A stretch of 64,000 nt of DNA from assembly GCF_000695255.1 (NCBI RefSeq), contig NZ_JMIB01000002.1, positions 62,001 through 126,000 on the forward strand. Reading direction: 5' to 3'. Both the position numbers and the translations under genes were made by a program. Numbering within the stretch: position 1 is the first letter of the stretch; every line of letters begins with the position of its first letter. Positions 46,988 through 55,053 of the stretch are shown here, in pieces. Below the pieces are notes generated by a model. That model saw only the letters and a program-made list of their open reading frames with translations. It was not told where the DNA came from and ran no database searches. Source of the stretch: Photobacterium galatheae (GTDB lineage Bacteria > Pseudomonadota > Gammaproteobacteria > Enterobacterales > Vibrionaceae).

Positions 46988-47404
46988 TCAGGGTTTCTGT
47001 TCATCAATTTTATGAATTGTTCCAAGAGAAACCGCAACCAGTTTTTCTTCCCCATCGGCTTGGGCATAGACCTTACACTCACATGTCGCTTGACGTTTTC
47101 CTGCGTATAAAACTGTTGACCTGGCGACCAATCTATCTCCGATTGCTGGCCTAACATAGTTCACTTTATATTCTGAAGTGACACAGCGTCCTAGTACTGA
47201 TGCTCCGGCAAAGGTAATACAGTTATCAGCCAAATAGCTAACGACACCACCATGCGCAAACCCATTGTTTTGCTTGAGATCGTCTCTCATCTCAAGGCTC
47301 AATTCAGCAGTTCCAGCCTCATAAGCTTCCAACGTTGTTCCCAAAAGTAAACTGAAAGACTGCTGTGACAGAATCTCTTTCCCTTTATCTAACATATTGC
47401 TCAA
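46988..47404 (-). CDS. PaaI-type hotdog thioesterase
   Basis: A 138-residue hotdog-fold protein with NNGFAHGGVVSYLADNCITF (about residues 46-65), in which the HGG motif and the catalytic Asp are present. It would hydrolyse a phenylacetyl-CoA-like or other acyl-CoA thioester. A TTG start is supported by AAGGAG 7 bases before it; the first ATG is 9 bases later and too distant from the site. Confidence 0.83.
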   Translation of the reverse strand: MSNMLDKGKEILSQQSFSLLLGTTLEAYEAGTAELSLEMRDDLKQNNGFAHGGVVSYLADNCITFAGASVLGRCVTSEYKVNYVRPAIGDRLVARSTVLYAGKRQATCECKVYAQADGEEKLVAVSLGTIHKIDEQKP

Positions 47405-47588
47405 TCTTCAGCTCCTTACTGATCATCCGGAAATCCAACAAATGGCATGGACTCCCTCTAATCAAAATTGACCACATGACTTCTGCATCGCGCTTGATCA
47501 TTAAGTCCATGAGCGGACTGTATTACTAAATCAAATTCATTCTATTTGATCTGAAGTCATACTTCTGACTAGATCCAACAAATTCACG

Positions 47589-48086
47589 CTAATCCGTCGG
47601 ACACAAATACGACCCGACCAACGGCACTTCCACTCTTTCAGCCGTTAAACTGCCTTCGACTTCAATACCCAAAGGATTCGATGAAATTCTAGATTCTTCC
47701 ACCGGCACGATCGAGTTTTGAATGTAGTATTGATAAATACCTTCCTCTTCAGGATATGAAAACTCCATTCCGGATAAAGTTTCGGTTTCTTCTTGCCGGA
47801 GTGCAAAACGACTACGGACTACAAAGTGATCAGAATGCTCTTCAACGTGTTGTTCAAGCAATTCAGCAAAGTCTTCGTAGCATTCAAACAGCAACATCTC
47901 ATAATCGTATTGTGATCGATTGTCTCTGTTCAGTAACGGCTTGAAATATACATATGGCTGGCAACGAGTTTCACCTTGATAAAGCAGTTCGATACCTTCT
48001 TCGTTTTGCTCAGCGATGCTGAAATCACTTTTGCTAAGAATTAATGTTTGATCAAAATTGATCAGGGTAATGGTTACATCATCCAT
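47589..48086 (-). CDS. Unknown acidic protein
   Basis: A 165-residue, strongly acidic protein with no membrane segment and no family I recognise. It contains a Glu-rich stretch (FALRQEETETLSGMEF) and a Tyr-rich pair (YQYYIQNSIV). It lies in the cassette region on the cassette strand, but I do not see a clear attC after its stop. ATG follows AAGAAGATGA. Confidence 0.55.
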   Translation of the reverse strand: MDDVTITLINFDQTLILSKSDFSIAEQNEEGIELLYQGETRCQPYVYFKPLLNRDNRSQYDYEMLLFECYEDFAELLEQHVEEHSDHFVVRSRFALRQEETETLSGMEFSYPEEEGIYQYYIQNSIVPVEESRISSNPLGIEVEGSLTAERVEVPLVGSYLCPTD

Positions 48087-48165
48087 CGTTCATCTTCTTC
48101 TACTTGGCCGATTTGAATTCGATTGTTTTGACGCCGACCACTCTCGGCTACTCATCAATAGAAAA

Positions 48166-48375
48166 GCTTTCCCACACTTGGAAAGTCTGACTCAGTCATC
48201 ATCGAACGTCTCCATGTCAAAATCTGTTGATGGCATTGATTGAGCCAAACTTAGCTTTAGTATCCACGGTGAGGATCATCGAGGCAAGGAGTTGATCCAC
48301 TAAACAATCACGCGTTCTAAAGTCCTCTCGACGTTTGTCAATATGCGACCTAAAGCGTCTATCCCGGTATTGCCG
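48166..48375 (+). mobile_element. IS110-family remnant 1 (5' end)
   Basis: About 210 bp with the noncoding left part (CCACACTTGGAAAGTCTGAC) and the degenerate start of the transposase frame (VDGIDxAKL-like), followed by a decayed right end resembling GTCTATCCCGGTATT. The frame is broken. It abuts the sequence ACTTGTTATGCAG, which resembles the end of an attC site. Confidence 0.65.
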
Positions 48376-48506
48376 GTATTGAGCCACTTGTTATGCAGTT
48401 GGTTGCCATAAATGCAACTATTTGGTGTCAAAATCAAACTATCGCTTGGTGGCAACTGTCTTTGTTGAGACAATACTCATCGTTATTTCTATACCAACGG
48501 ACAACC

Positions 48507-48743
48507 ATGAAACTCTTAGTTCGCAACCTTGCTCGCACAACAACCGAACACGATATTCGCAAACTGTTTTCTGAATACGGTGCAGTCGCTGAATGCACTC
48601 TCGTTTTAGATCAGGAAACTGGTTTATCGAAAGGCTTTGCTTTCGTCGAAATGCCTGACGATTCAGAAGCAAAATCTGCGATTGCAGCACTGAATCTGAC
48701 AAGCGTTGCCAAAAGCAAGATTCGAGTCAAAACAGCTCAATAA
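48507..48743 (+). CDS. Small RRM RNA-binding protein
   Basis: A 78-residue RNA-recognition-motif protein: RNP2 LLVRNL at residues 3-8 and RNP1 KGFAFVEM at about 43-50, with an intact alpha-beta layout. Such proteins bind single-stranded RNA and are often cold-inducible. It is read in the opposite direction to the cassette genes around it and carries its own terminator, which makes it an unusual inhabitant of the cassette cluster. The start is ATG 48507; no strong Shine-Dalgarno sequence is seen (CGGACAACC). Confidence 0.88.
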   Translation: MKLLVRNLARTTTEHDIRKLFSEYGAVAECTLVLDQETGLSKGFAFVEMPDDSEAKSAIAALNLTSVAKSKIRVKTAQ

Positions 48744-48754
48744 AACAGAGTCTT

Positions 48755-48780
48755 AAACCAGCTGAAAATGCTGGTTTTTT
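48755..48780 (+). terminator. Terminator of the RRM protein gene
   Basis: AAACCAGC and GCTGGTTT arms with a seven-base loop, followed by TTTTTT. It lies 12 bp after the stop. Confidence 0.88.
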
Positions 48781-48795
48781 ATTGCCCCCAAAACT

Positions 48796-48924
48796 GCGTA
48801 ACGCCTGGCAAAGGGGGGGCAACACATGACCATTCAACTCAAACACAACAACCCGAATCACCGCTATTCAAAGCGACGGGAAACACCAAGCCCTGACAGT
48901 CCCTTTTGAGCCGTTGCTATGTGT
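48796..48924 (-). other. VCR-like integron attC site
   Basis: About 129 bp, the size of Vibrio cholerae repeats. On the minus strand it reads CTCAAAAGGGACTGTCA near one end, GGTTGTTGTGTTTGAGTT in the middle and CAGGCGTTACG at the other end, each a near match to the VCR consensus as I recall it. It directly follows the stop codon of the minus-strand gene 48925-49377, exactly where an attC belongs. The R'' core reads GCTATGTG instead of GTTATGC, so recombination activity may be reduced. Confidence 0.82.
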
Positions 48925-49377
48925 TTACTCTACGTATTCTTGTTCAAACACTATCCCGTTAAATGTATGCGTACAACACTTACAGAATGGTCGTAATGTT
49001 GACTCGTTTACTTCAGGATTAGTCACTTTCAGAATACCCAGTTCATCGACATATAAGCCATTATAATAGCTACTTTCACCAAGACGAACATAGTCTTGAG
49101 CACTATCAACTTCTAATGATACCAGCCAGTAGATGGGTTCTTTTTTATCAAGCCTCGAAGCTGCTTCACTAAACACCACATCCCACTCATTTCCTACTTT
49201 AGAAAGAAGAAACTTAAACAGTGGCGTGTAATCTAAACCTCGTCTCACTCCTTTTCTCATCCCAAAAGCCGTATCTTTTCTTCGACTCTCTCGATAATCA
49301 CCACCATGACAATGATGAACACCATGAGTTCTGGTATTAACCTTTCGATATAAAGGCTTCTTCTCAAACTTTTTCAC
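48925..49377 (-). CDS. Cassette-encoded protein of unknown function
   Basis: A 150-residue basic-to-neutral protein. It starts KKFEKKPLYRKVNTRTHG, has MRKGVRRGLDYTPLFKFLLS in the middle and ends with a CKCC pair and THTFNGIVFEQEYVE, suggesting a metal or disulfide site. Homologous proteins are common in accessory bacterial genomes, by my recollection, but no function is known to me. GTG start with AGAGG upstream. The VCR-like attC follows the stop directly, so it is a gene cassette. A truncated copy of its first 19 codons exists at 51089-51145. Confidence 0.72.
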   Translation of the reverse strand: MKKFEKKPLYRKVNTRTHGVHHCHGGDYRESRRKDTAFGMRKGVRRGLDYTPLFKFLLSKVGNEWDVVFSEAASRLDKKEPIYWLVSLEVDSAQDYVRLGESSYYNGLYVDELGILKVTNPEVNESTLRPFCKCCTHTFNGIVFEQEYVE

Positions 49378-49403
49378 TTCAGCCTCTCGAACACAGAATG
49401 AAT

Positions 49404-49540
49404 GACATGGACTCCCCCCTACTCAGGCTTTGCCACACTTGGAAAGTCAGACTCTTAATCACCGGAGGTCACCCTATCACAATTTATTTATAGTATTGAT
49501 TTATCGTAATATATTTTTAGCTGTCACGGTGAGGGTTATA
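49404..49540 (+). mobile_element. IS110-family remnant 2 (5' end)
   Basis: Begins CATGGACTCCC and continues through the conserved left region (GCTTTGCCACACTTGGAAAG, ACCGGAGGTCACC) into a broken copy of the transposase start, ending near GGTGAGGG. It sits between the decayed attC at 49546-49676 and the gene starting at 49377, that is, inside the R' part of the attC. Confidence 0.78.
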
Positions 49541-49545
49541 CATCT

Positions 49546-49676
49546 ACACCCAATTAAGGTGTAAGCGTGAGCAACGCTGTCACGAAACTAAACCATTATG
49601 CCTTAAACGCCGAACCTAAGCTTGAACTGAATGAAAATACCAAATGTTGGGAATCGCTCTTAAATACTTTATTATA
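49546..49676 (-). other. Decayed integron attC site
   Basis: Aligned by eye with the 127-bp attC at 52744-52870. Matches are AAGGTGTAAGCGTGAGCAACGC at one end (inverse L') and GTTGGGAATCGCTCTTAAA at the other (R''/L''), with several mismatches including the core triplets. It follows the stop of gene 49672-50106. It should no longer be a good integrase substrate. Confidence 0.6.
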
Positions 49677-50106
49677 CTTTAGCTTTATTCCACGGACTTG
49701 AGTACGCTGATATTAAATAGCTTTCTAAGGGATCGATTACTTCTTTTGCATACATCCCAAAATAGATATCGATTTTCCCATGCTTTTCAATCGCTTTCAT
49801 CGTTTCAGGAAACATAAGCTCTTCCCAGTGTTTTGTTGGTGCTTTTCCTTGAAGTGACGACCTCAAGCCTCCTAAATGCTGCTTGAATCTTTTACGTAGA
49901 CTAGGATTCTCCGCGCGCAAACCGTATAAGCCAAAATACAAGGGAATAATATTGTCACCCTCTTTGATTGTCCATGCATACACACCAGAGCCGACCCTAT
50001 CAACCGATGAACATCCATAGTCGTTAATACTAAAGCTGTGACCATCAAATGTAATACTCAACTTCGGTGTTGGGAAAAAACCGTGTTTGATTGGCTCAAA
50101 TTCCAT
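49672..50106 (-). CDS. GIY-YIG-like nuclease domain protein (cassette gene)
   Basis: A 144-residue protein that follows the GIY-YIG layout: SGVYAWTIKEGDN (GIY position near residue 41), PLYFGLYGLRAENPSLRKRF (YIG and the Arg), then a conserved-looking H in KQHLGG, and Glu/Asn near the end in DPLESYLISAYSSPWN. The spacing is plausible for a small nuclease, but no catalytic claim is certain. AAGGAG precedes ATG. It is a cassette gene: a decayed attC starts at its stop codon. Confidence 0.55.
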   Translation of the reverse strand: MEFEPIKHGFFPTPKLSITFDGHSFSINDYGCSSVDRVGSGVYAWTIKEGDNIIPLYFGLYGLRAENPSLRKRFKQHLGGLRSSLQGKAPTKHWEELMFPETMKAIEKHGKIDIYFGMYAKEVIDPLESYLISAYSSPWNKAKV

Positions 50107-50186
50107 TTTATAGCTCCTTTTTTAAGAGAGTTTCCTTAACATGTCGATAGTTTTCGTATTGTTTTGAATGTGAGCATAACGAATGA

Positions 50187-50460
50187 CATGGACTCCCTCT
50201 CATCAGACTTTGCCACACTTGGTAAGCCAGATCCCGTAATTACCGGAGGTCACCATATCACAATCTGTTTATGGCATTGATTTAGCCAAACATAGCTTCA
50301 GTATCCACGATGAGATTAACCAAGACAAAGTGCGACTCTAAAAATAATAATACGACCAAAAGTCCTTGAAACTTTGCAAACATGCCATCCGCCATCATCG
50401 GTATGGAAGCCTGGCAGGGCAAAGGTGCCTGTCCCGATATTTGTCCCGATATTTGCAATG
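50187..50460 (+). mobile_element. IS110-family remnant 3 (both ends, decayed)
   Basis: Begins CATGGACTCCC next to an R'-like core (GCATAACGAAT at 50174-50184). The transposase start is recognisable to about FIN and then MIVMEA-like sequence (GGTATGGAAGCCTGG). The tail has GGTGCCTGTCCCGATATTT twice in part, the repeated right end of this element. Frameshifts destroy the coding sequence. Confidence 0.75.
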
Positions 50461-50587
50461 GTTTTCAAGTAGCTGTCCCCGTCATGAACTGTAAAAATCT
50501 CTCGTCTTTTCCTCTTTTGATCAGCAAGCAGAGCAACGGCCACCTTATCTACGCATGTCTACGCAAAAGGAAAGGTCCAAAGCCGCT

Positions 50588-50884
50588 TTAATCACATTGT
50601 TCAACAAAGGCCCAACGAGATGCGCTTGTCATCGTTCCGTTCAGTTTCACTTTTTCTTTCGCTGCAATTTCAGTAATGCCGAGTGATTGTGCGTTCGCTT
50701 TCAGATATTTACCAAATTGTGCATTCCAGGAGACAGAAGGCGGTACTTTCTTATTCTGGTGAAAACCACCCATGTAATTTTCAATAATATCAGTGGTTAA
50801 TACAGATGGAAGTTGCTTTTCATGCATCTCAGCAAGGACATCCATTAATCGGTTCGTATCTACAGAAATATGCTCAGCCATCAT
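50588..50884 (-). CDS. Unknown small protein (probable cassette gene)
   Basis: A 98-residue protein, MMAEHISVDTNRLMDVLAEM at its start, ending MTSASRWAFVEQCD. It looks like a small DNA- or protein-binding factor with helical N-terminus, but no family is recognised. The start is ATG 50884 with AGG upstream; 50881 is also possible. It lies between two IS110-family remnants in the cassette cluster, without a readable attC. Confidence 0.5.
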   Translation of the reverse strand: MMAEHISVDTNRLMDVLAEMHEKQLPSVLTTDIIENYMGGFHQNKKVPPSVSWNAQFGKYLKANAQSLGITEIAAKEKVKLNGTMTSASRWAFVEQCD

Positions 50885-51088
50885 TACCTGCCTGTTCTTG
50901 ATGTACATTCACGTTTCCTCAACAGATTTCACCACACTGGATCAGCCTGACGAAGAAATCTTTGGTGGTCTTCATATCACAATCGGCCAACGTATTCATA
51001 AAGCTGAATACAACTTCAATGTCCGACTGGGAGGCGCATCTCGCCTTCTCTTCAGTAACCGCCCTCTTCCGTGACTGTCCCGCCGTTC

Positions 51089-51145
51089 ACCATGAGTTCT
51101 GGTATTAACCTTTCGATATAAAGGCTTCTTCTCAAACTTTTTCAC
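51089..51145 (-). pseudogene. Truncated duplicate of the 48925-49377 gene start
   Basis: The first 19 codons (GTG start, KKFEKKPLYRKVNTRTHG) are identical in protein sequence to those of the gene at 48925-49377, and the duplication continues upstream into the IS110 remnant to about 51243, matching about 49320-49474. After residue 19 the frame runs into unrelated sequence. Confidence 0.8.
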
Positions 51146-51174
51146 TTCAGCCTCTTGAACACAGAATGAATGAC

Positions 51175-51596
<422 letters not shown>

Positions 51597-51600
<4 letters not shown>

Positions 51601-51977
51601 GTGACTACACTTGTTAAGCATTTATTTACGAATTCTACCGCCCCAAAGCCACCACCAGAACCCTTCACAACGAAGTAATAGCTTTTACCAGGAACCAATG
51701 GCAAAGGTTTAAAAGCCTCATCAAACCCCTCTGGTAACTGCCCATATCTAATGCTCGCTACTTTCTTATAATTCCCATTTATTTCCCATACAGGTTCGTT
51801 ATAAGCGAAGCCTTCACCTTTTGGCTCTGCGACGAGTACATAGTCAATTTGTGGAAGCCCTTTTAAAAATGCAACATCTACATTGCATTCGCTATCAATT
51901 TTTACGTCTAGCTCTATCTCATATGAGCAAGCAACTAAGAATAAACCGACGATGATTACAGAAAAGTACTTAGACAT
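51597..51977 (-). CDS. Small lipoprotein (cassette gene)
   Basis: A 126-residue protein with the lipobox LVAC (MSKYFSVIIVGLFLVACSYE), so it is lipid-anchored. The mature part has two further Cys and a Gly-rich stretch (VKGSGGGFGAVEF). No family recognised. The start is ATG 51977 with AGG upstream, 12 bp after an R'-like core (GCATAAC at 51989-51995). It lies on the cassette strand. Confidence 0.65.
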
Positions 51978-52000
51978 ACGTAACCTATGCATAACGAATT

Positions 52001-52150
52001 GCATGGACTCCCTCTACTCAGACTTTGCCACACTTGATTCGTTTAACTCCATCATTACCGAAGCCACCATGTCACCACCCGTTTATAGCATTGATTCAGC
52101 CAAACACAGCTTAGTATCCACAATACCTTAAAGTGTCTGTCCCGGTAATC
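52001..52150 (+). mobile_element. IS110-family remnant 5 (5' end and tail)
   Basis: Left end ATGGACTCCC, the ACTTTGCCACACTTGATTCG region, start of the transposase frame (GIDSAKHS-type), then a very short tail AAGTGTCTGTCCCGGTAAT. Almost the whole transposase is missing. An R'-like core (GCATAACGAAT) precedes it. Confidence 0.7.
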
Positions 52151-52254
52151 CCGACTCGCTTTGGCAAAGGCAAATAATTTGCTTTGCAGAAGTCATCATA
52201 AGATGCATATATTGAAACTTCTGATTTATCATTACTAGTCAAAGCTTTCTCCAT
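52111..52254 (-). pseudogene. Truncated cassette ORF interrupted by an IS110 remnant
   Basis: Starting 4 bases from the attC core at 52258, the ORF opens MEKALTSNDKSEVSIYASYD and runs about 35 residues before it enters remnant 5, where it ends at a TAA. Its original 3' part is lost. No ribosome-binding site is visible. Confidence 0.45.
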
Positions 52255-52257
52255 GAG

Positions 52258-52384
52258 GCATAACGCCGCGTTAAGGGGTGAATGCCGCAAAAACCAGCTT
52301 TCTGCAGACCACTTTCACCACCAAAACTCACCGCAGACCAAAAATGCCACGCGGCATGAATCCCACTTGAACGCCTTGTTAGGT
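52258..52384 (-). other. Integron attC site
   Basis: A 127-bp site. Plus-strand reading: GCATAACGCCGCGTTAAGGG at the left and TTGAACGCCTTGTTAGG at the right, with two central arms that pair with each other (AATGCCG and CGGCATG). Core sites GCATAAC and GTTAGGT lie at the ends. It lies directly after the cassette gene stop (TAA 52379-52381). The extrahelical architecture typical of attC is expected from this pairing. Confidence 0.88.
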
Positions 52385-52729
52385 GGCTAGCTCAATGCGG
52401 TAGTATTTAAGTAAACTATTAAGCTCTATTTTTATAGCTTCCTCTGCGGTACTTTCGATTTTTAGTAATAACGCTTGTCTAGAATTTGATAGCTCTGTCG
52501 TTTGGGATTTTAACGAAAGATCATAAGCAAGTGCCAAGCAACTACTCTATGCGTAAGAATCTGACTGTCTCAATGCAATTTCTAAAACTTCATCAACTAA
52601 TCTAAAGGAATCCACCTTAGATATTATGCTTTCCGCAAATTCCATTCTCAGTCTACATACAGACCATTCATCAAATTCCAAATTATCAAGAGCGACCTCA
52701 AGTTCATTCTCGAACTGTTCAATGTCCAA
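52379..52729 (-). pseudogene. Cassette gene broken by an in-frame TAG
   Basis: From TTG 52729 (AGGAG 6 bases upstream) the frame reads 60 residues, beginning MDIEQFENELEVALDN, to TAG at 52547-52549. Beyond the TAG the same frame continues for 55 codons without a stop (SSCLALAYDLSLKSQTTELS and on to YYRIELAT) and stops at TAA inside the attC core, where a cassette gene is expected to end. So the intact gene would encode about 116 residues. No family recognised. Confidence 0.72.
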
Positions 52730-52743
52730 TATGTTCTCCTGCC

Positions 52744-52870
52744 ACATAACGCCGCGTTAAGTGGTGAACAACGCTAACCACCGAACCTAAACCATAACAC
52801 CTTAAACACTTAACCGAGTTGAACTAAAATAGCCAAGCGTTGTGAATCCGCCTTAAACGCCTTGTTATGT
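52744..52870 (-). other. Integron attC site
   Basis: A 127-bp site of the same type as 52258-52384: ACATAACGCCGCGTTAAGTG at the left, CTTAAACGCCTTGTTATGT at the right, with pairing arms GAACAACGC and GCGTTGTGAA. The TAA of the upstream minus-strand gene 52865-53212 lies within its core. Confidence 0.9.
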
Positions 52871-53212
52871 TCGTGCTCGAAGGTTTAGTGCGATTACATC
52901 AAGTTGTCCTATTTCATTGAAATTCAACCGATAATGCTTGTAGCCTTCATGGTCATTAATAATTTCTGACTGAACATGCTGTATAAGCCAAGAAGAACCA
53001 TGAATTTCATAACAACAGTCATCCCTTTCTCCCTCATGTAAGTCAAATACCATTTGCCACTTAAATGCTACGATATCTGAAAAATGAAGCTTGACCGCTT
53101 TCTCTTGCCAATCTCTAAACTCAACTAGAAAGTCGCCCTCTTCCTGATGGATACTTGGGTACACTGCATCAACTGTGGAAAACTCCAAGTTAAGTAATTT
53201 TATTGTTTCCAT
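52865..53212 (-). CDS. Cassette gene, unknown function
   Basis: A 115-residue protein starting METIKLLNLEFSTVDAVYPS. It contains VEFRDWQEKAVKLHFSDIVA and FDLHEGERDDCCYEIHGSSW, with a beta-rich look. The stop codon lies in the attC core, confirming that it is a gene cassette. The start is ATG 53212 with GGAG 5 bases upstream; a longer frame to 53275 has no signal. No family recognised, but immunity-type small proteins have a similar size. Confidence 0.68.
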   Translation of the reverse strand: METIKLLNLEFSTVDAVYPSIHQEEGDFLVEFRDWQEKAVKLHFSDIVAFKWQMVFDLHEGERDDCCYEIHGSSWLIQHVQSEIINDHEGYKHYRLNFNEIGQLDVIALNLRART

Positions 53213-53242
53213 GCATTCTCCAGCCCAAAGAACATAACGAAT

Positions 53243-53715
53243 GACATGGACTCCCCTCATCAGGATTTGCCACACTTGGAAAGTCTGACTCAGTAATCAC
53301 CGGAGGTCACCATGTCATTATCTGTTTATGGCATTGATTTAGCCAAACATAGCTTCAGTATCCACGGTGAGGATCATCAAGGCAAGGTATTGATCCACAA
53401 AACAATATCGCGGTCTAAAGTCCTTGAAAATTTTATCAATAATCCTCCAACCATGATCGTGATGGAAGCCTACGGCGCTTCTCATTATTGGACCCGAGAG
53501 TTGGCTAAACTCGGAAACATGCCGAAGATCATGGCATCAAAATATGTCGCGCCTTTCAGAATCGGGCCCAAGTCTGAACTGTTCTGTACATGACTAGGAC
53601 GTCCGCCATGCAGTGTAACCCTGTTTTTAAGCGCGCCTATCAACGATTTCTGGCAGAAGGAAAACCCAAAAAAGTAGCGATTATCGCCTGTGCCACTTCA
53701 GGTGCCTGTCCCAAT
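53243..53715 (+). mobile_element. IS110-family remnant 6, best preserved internally deleted copy
   Basis: Left end next to an R'-like core (ACATAACGAAT at 53232-53242). The transposase N-terminal domain is readable (ATG 53312, see the CDS entry); then after TCTGTACATG comes the C-terminal part ([20 protein letters not shown] frame) and the right end GGTGCCTGTCCCAATATTT. The central catalytic region is missing, as in remnant 4. It is followed without a gap by another copy. Confidence 0.85.
53312..53593 (+). CDS. IS110-family transposase, N-terminal fragment
   Basis: A 93-residue frame: MSLSVYGIDLAKHSFSIHGE then MIVMEAYGASHYWTRELAKL and KYVAPFRIGPKSELFCT. This is the N-terminal DEDD/RuvC-like domain of IS110 transposases, with the first Asp in GIDLAKH and the Glu in VMEAYG. 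It lacks the rest of the catalytic domain, so it cannot be active. A GGAGG site precedes ATG. Confidence 0.85.
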   Translation: MSLSVYGIDLAKHSFSIHGEDHQGKVLIHKTISRSKVLENFINNPPTMIVMEAYGASHYWTRELAKLGNMPKIMASKYVAPFRIGPKSELFCT

Positions 53716-53925
53716 ATTTAACATGGACTCCCCCTCACCAGGCTTTGCCACACTTGGTATGTCTGATTACAAAATCGCCGGAGGCCACCATGTCACAATC
53801 CGTCTATGGCATTGATTTAGCCAAACATAGCTTCAGTATCCACGGCAAGGATCATCAAGGCAGATGTTGATCCACAGAACTGCTAACAAAAGTGTCTGTC
53901 CCAGTATTTTCCAGTATTTTTAATC
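53716..53925 (+). mobile_element. IS110-family remnant 7, head-to-tail with remnant 6
   Basis: Starts CATGGACTCCC exactly after the right end of remnant 6, runs through the left end and the MSQSVYGIDLAKHSFSIHG frame (ATG 53790), then breaks and ends in AGTGTCTGTCCCAGTATTT. The tandem order fits insertion of a second copy at the same site. Confidence 0.78.
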
Positions 53926-55053
53926 TTATCTAGTAGTGGACTTTTTGTTCTTTCCAAAAAAGCTTAATGCTTCCTCTAAAGACAAAATAGTCCAACCAGC
54001 CACCTCCACTGGATCAGACAAAACGATACCGAACTTCCTTTGAAGCCAAGCCAGCTCCAAAAGAAGAGGTGAGGTGCGATCAGGTACATTTAGTAAGTAC
54101 CCAACTTCAGGAACTGTATAACCTTTCTTTTCACAATGATTTAAAACACCATGCAAAGAGAGGTCTGCTTTTCTCTTCACCGTATTCCAGTCACAATTTG
54201 CATAGACATTCTGCTCACCTCGTAAACGATTTATTGTTAACATATCTTCATGTTTAATAAACATATGGCCATGAAATGGTTCTTTCCTATGACAATCAGC
54301 ACAGAGTGCTATAAGATTTTGAGGTGAATTATCTGACTTTTCACGATTGCGATGATGTACATGTAGTAATCTTTTAGCTTCTTTTAAATCAACTGAACAA
54401 TATTGACAAACATAGTTTGATTTTTTTCTGATATCCGCTGACACGCTTTCCCAGTCTTCTGAGTATCCTTTTTTTGCTAAAGAAGCATACTGTTTGGGCA
54501 GCTTTCTAAACAAAGAGCTATAGGTGGAAAAGAACTCTTCAATGTCAAATTGATTAACTATTTCGTTTCTTTCACTAACTGTTGCATTAGCAGAACCTTG
54601 GTAATTCAAATGATTCAAACAAAGCTTACATACATTTAATCCAGCCGTTCCCTCTAGAAATTGTTTGTTCGCACCATGACCATAAATAGGAAATTCACCA
54701 GAAAAATTATTCGTGATTTTATAGCGTTCTTCAAAACTATTTTTTCTTCTCATTTCATCTAACTTTGTACAATCTGCCACATGAAACTTGTTACCCTCTG
54801 AACCATCAAGTAAAGCTTTTTCAACTTTAAAGCCATGATCAGGAATAAAAAGTATAACTTGTCGTCCTTTTACACTAAGAATTCCTTCCTCAGAAGTTAA
54901 ATCCTCTATATCAACGTCAATCCCACTTTCGAGTTCATCATCAAACTCTATATCTCCATCTTGCCAAACTGTTCCAATGTCAAAATCTGTAACTTCAGCC
55001 CCCATTTGATGAACACGCGCCCAAAGAGAAGATAAATCGACGTTGAGTTTCAT
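53926..55053 (-). CDS. zorE: HNH endonuclease of a type II Zorya system (ZorE-like)
   Basis: A 375-residue protein with a C-terminal HNH domain: CQYC (about residues 219-222), HVHHRNREKSDNSPQNL (about 233-249) and LCADCHRKEP. The HNH Cys4 zinc set and the catalytic HH are intact. A separate Cys pair (CKLC, near residue 143) hints at a second zinc site in the middle. The N-terminal 130 residues are acidic and not recognised. In type II Zorya (ZorA-ZorB-ZorE), this nuclease acts on phage DNA after the ZorAB motor detects infection. It overlaps zorB by 4 bases, with GGAAGAG upstream. Confidence 0.83.
   Translation of the reverse strand: MKLNVDLSSLWARVHQMGAEVTDFDIGTVWQDGDIEFDDELESGIDVDIEDLTSEEGILSVKGRQVILFIPDHGFKVEKALLDGSEGNKFHVADCTKLDEMRRKNSFEERYKITNNFSGEFPIYGHGANKQFLEGTAGLNVCKLCLNHLNYQGSANATVSERNEIVNQFDIEEFFSTYSSLFRKLPKQYASLAKKGYSEDWESVSADIRKKSNYVCQYCSVDLKEAKRLLHVHHRNREKSDNSPQNLIALCADCHRKEPFHGHMFIKHEDMLTINRLRGEQNVYANCDWNTVKRKADLSLHGVLNHCEKKGYTVPEVGYLLNVPDRTSPLLLELAWLQRKFGIVLSDPVEVAGWTILSLEEALSFFGKNKKSTTR

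Noticed and set aside
47443..47459. Possible further IS110-family left end (CATGGACTCCCTCT)
   Set aside because: Only about 15 bp match, and the following sequence does not continue the element; too short to call.
50382..50591. 69-residue plus-strand ORF MPSAIIGMEAWQGKG and on
   Set aside because: Part of it is the decayed transposase frame (MIVMEAYG equivalent) and the rest is right-end repeat; not a gene.
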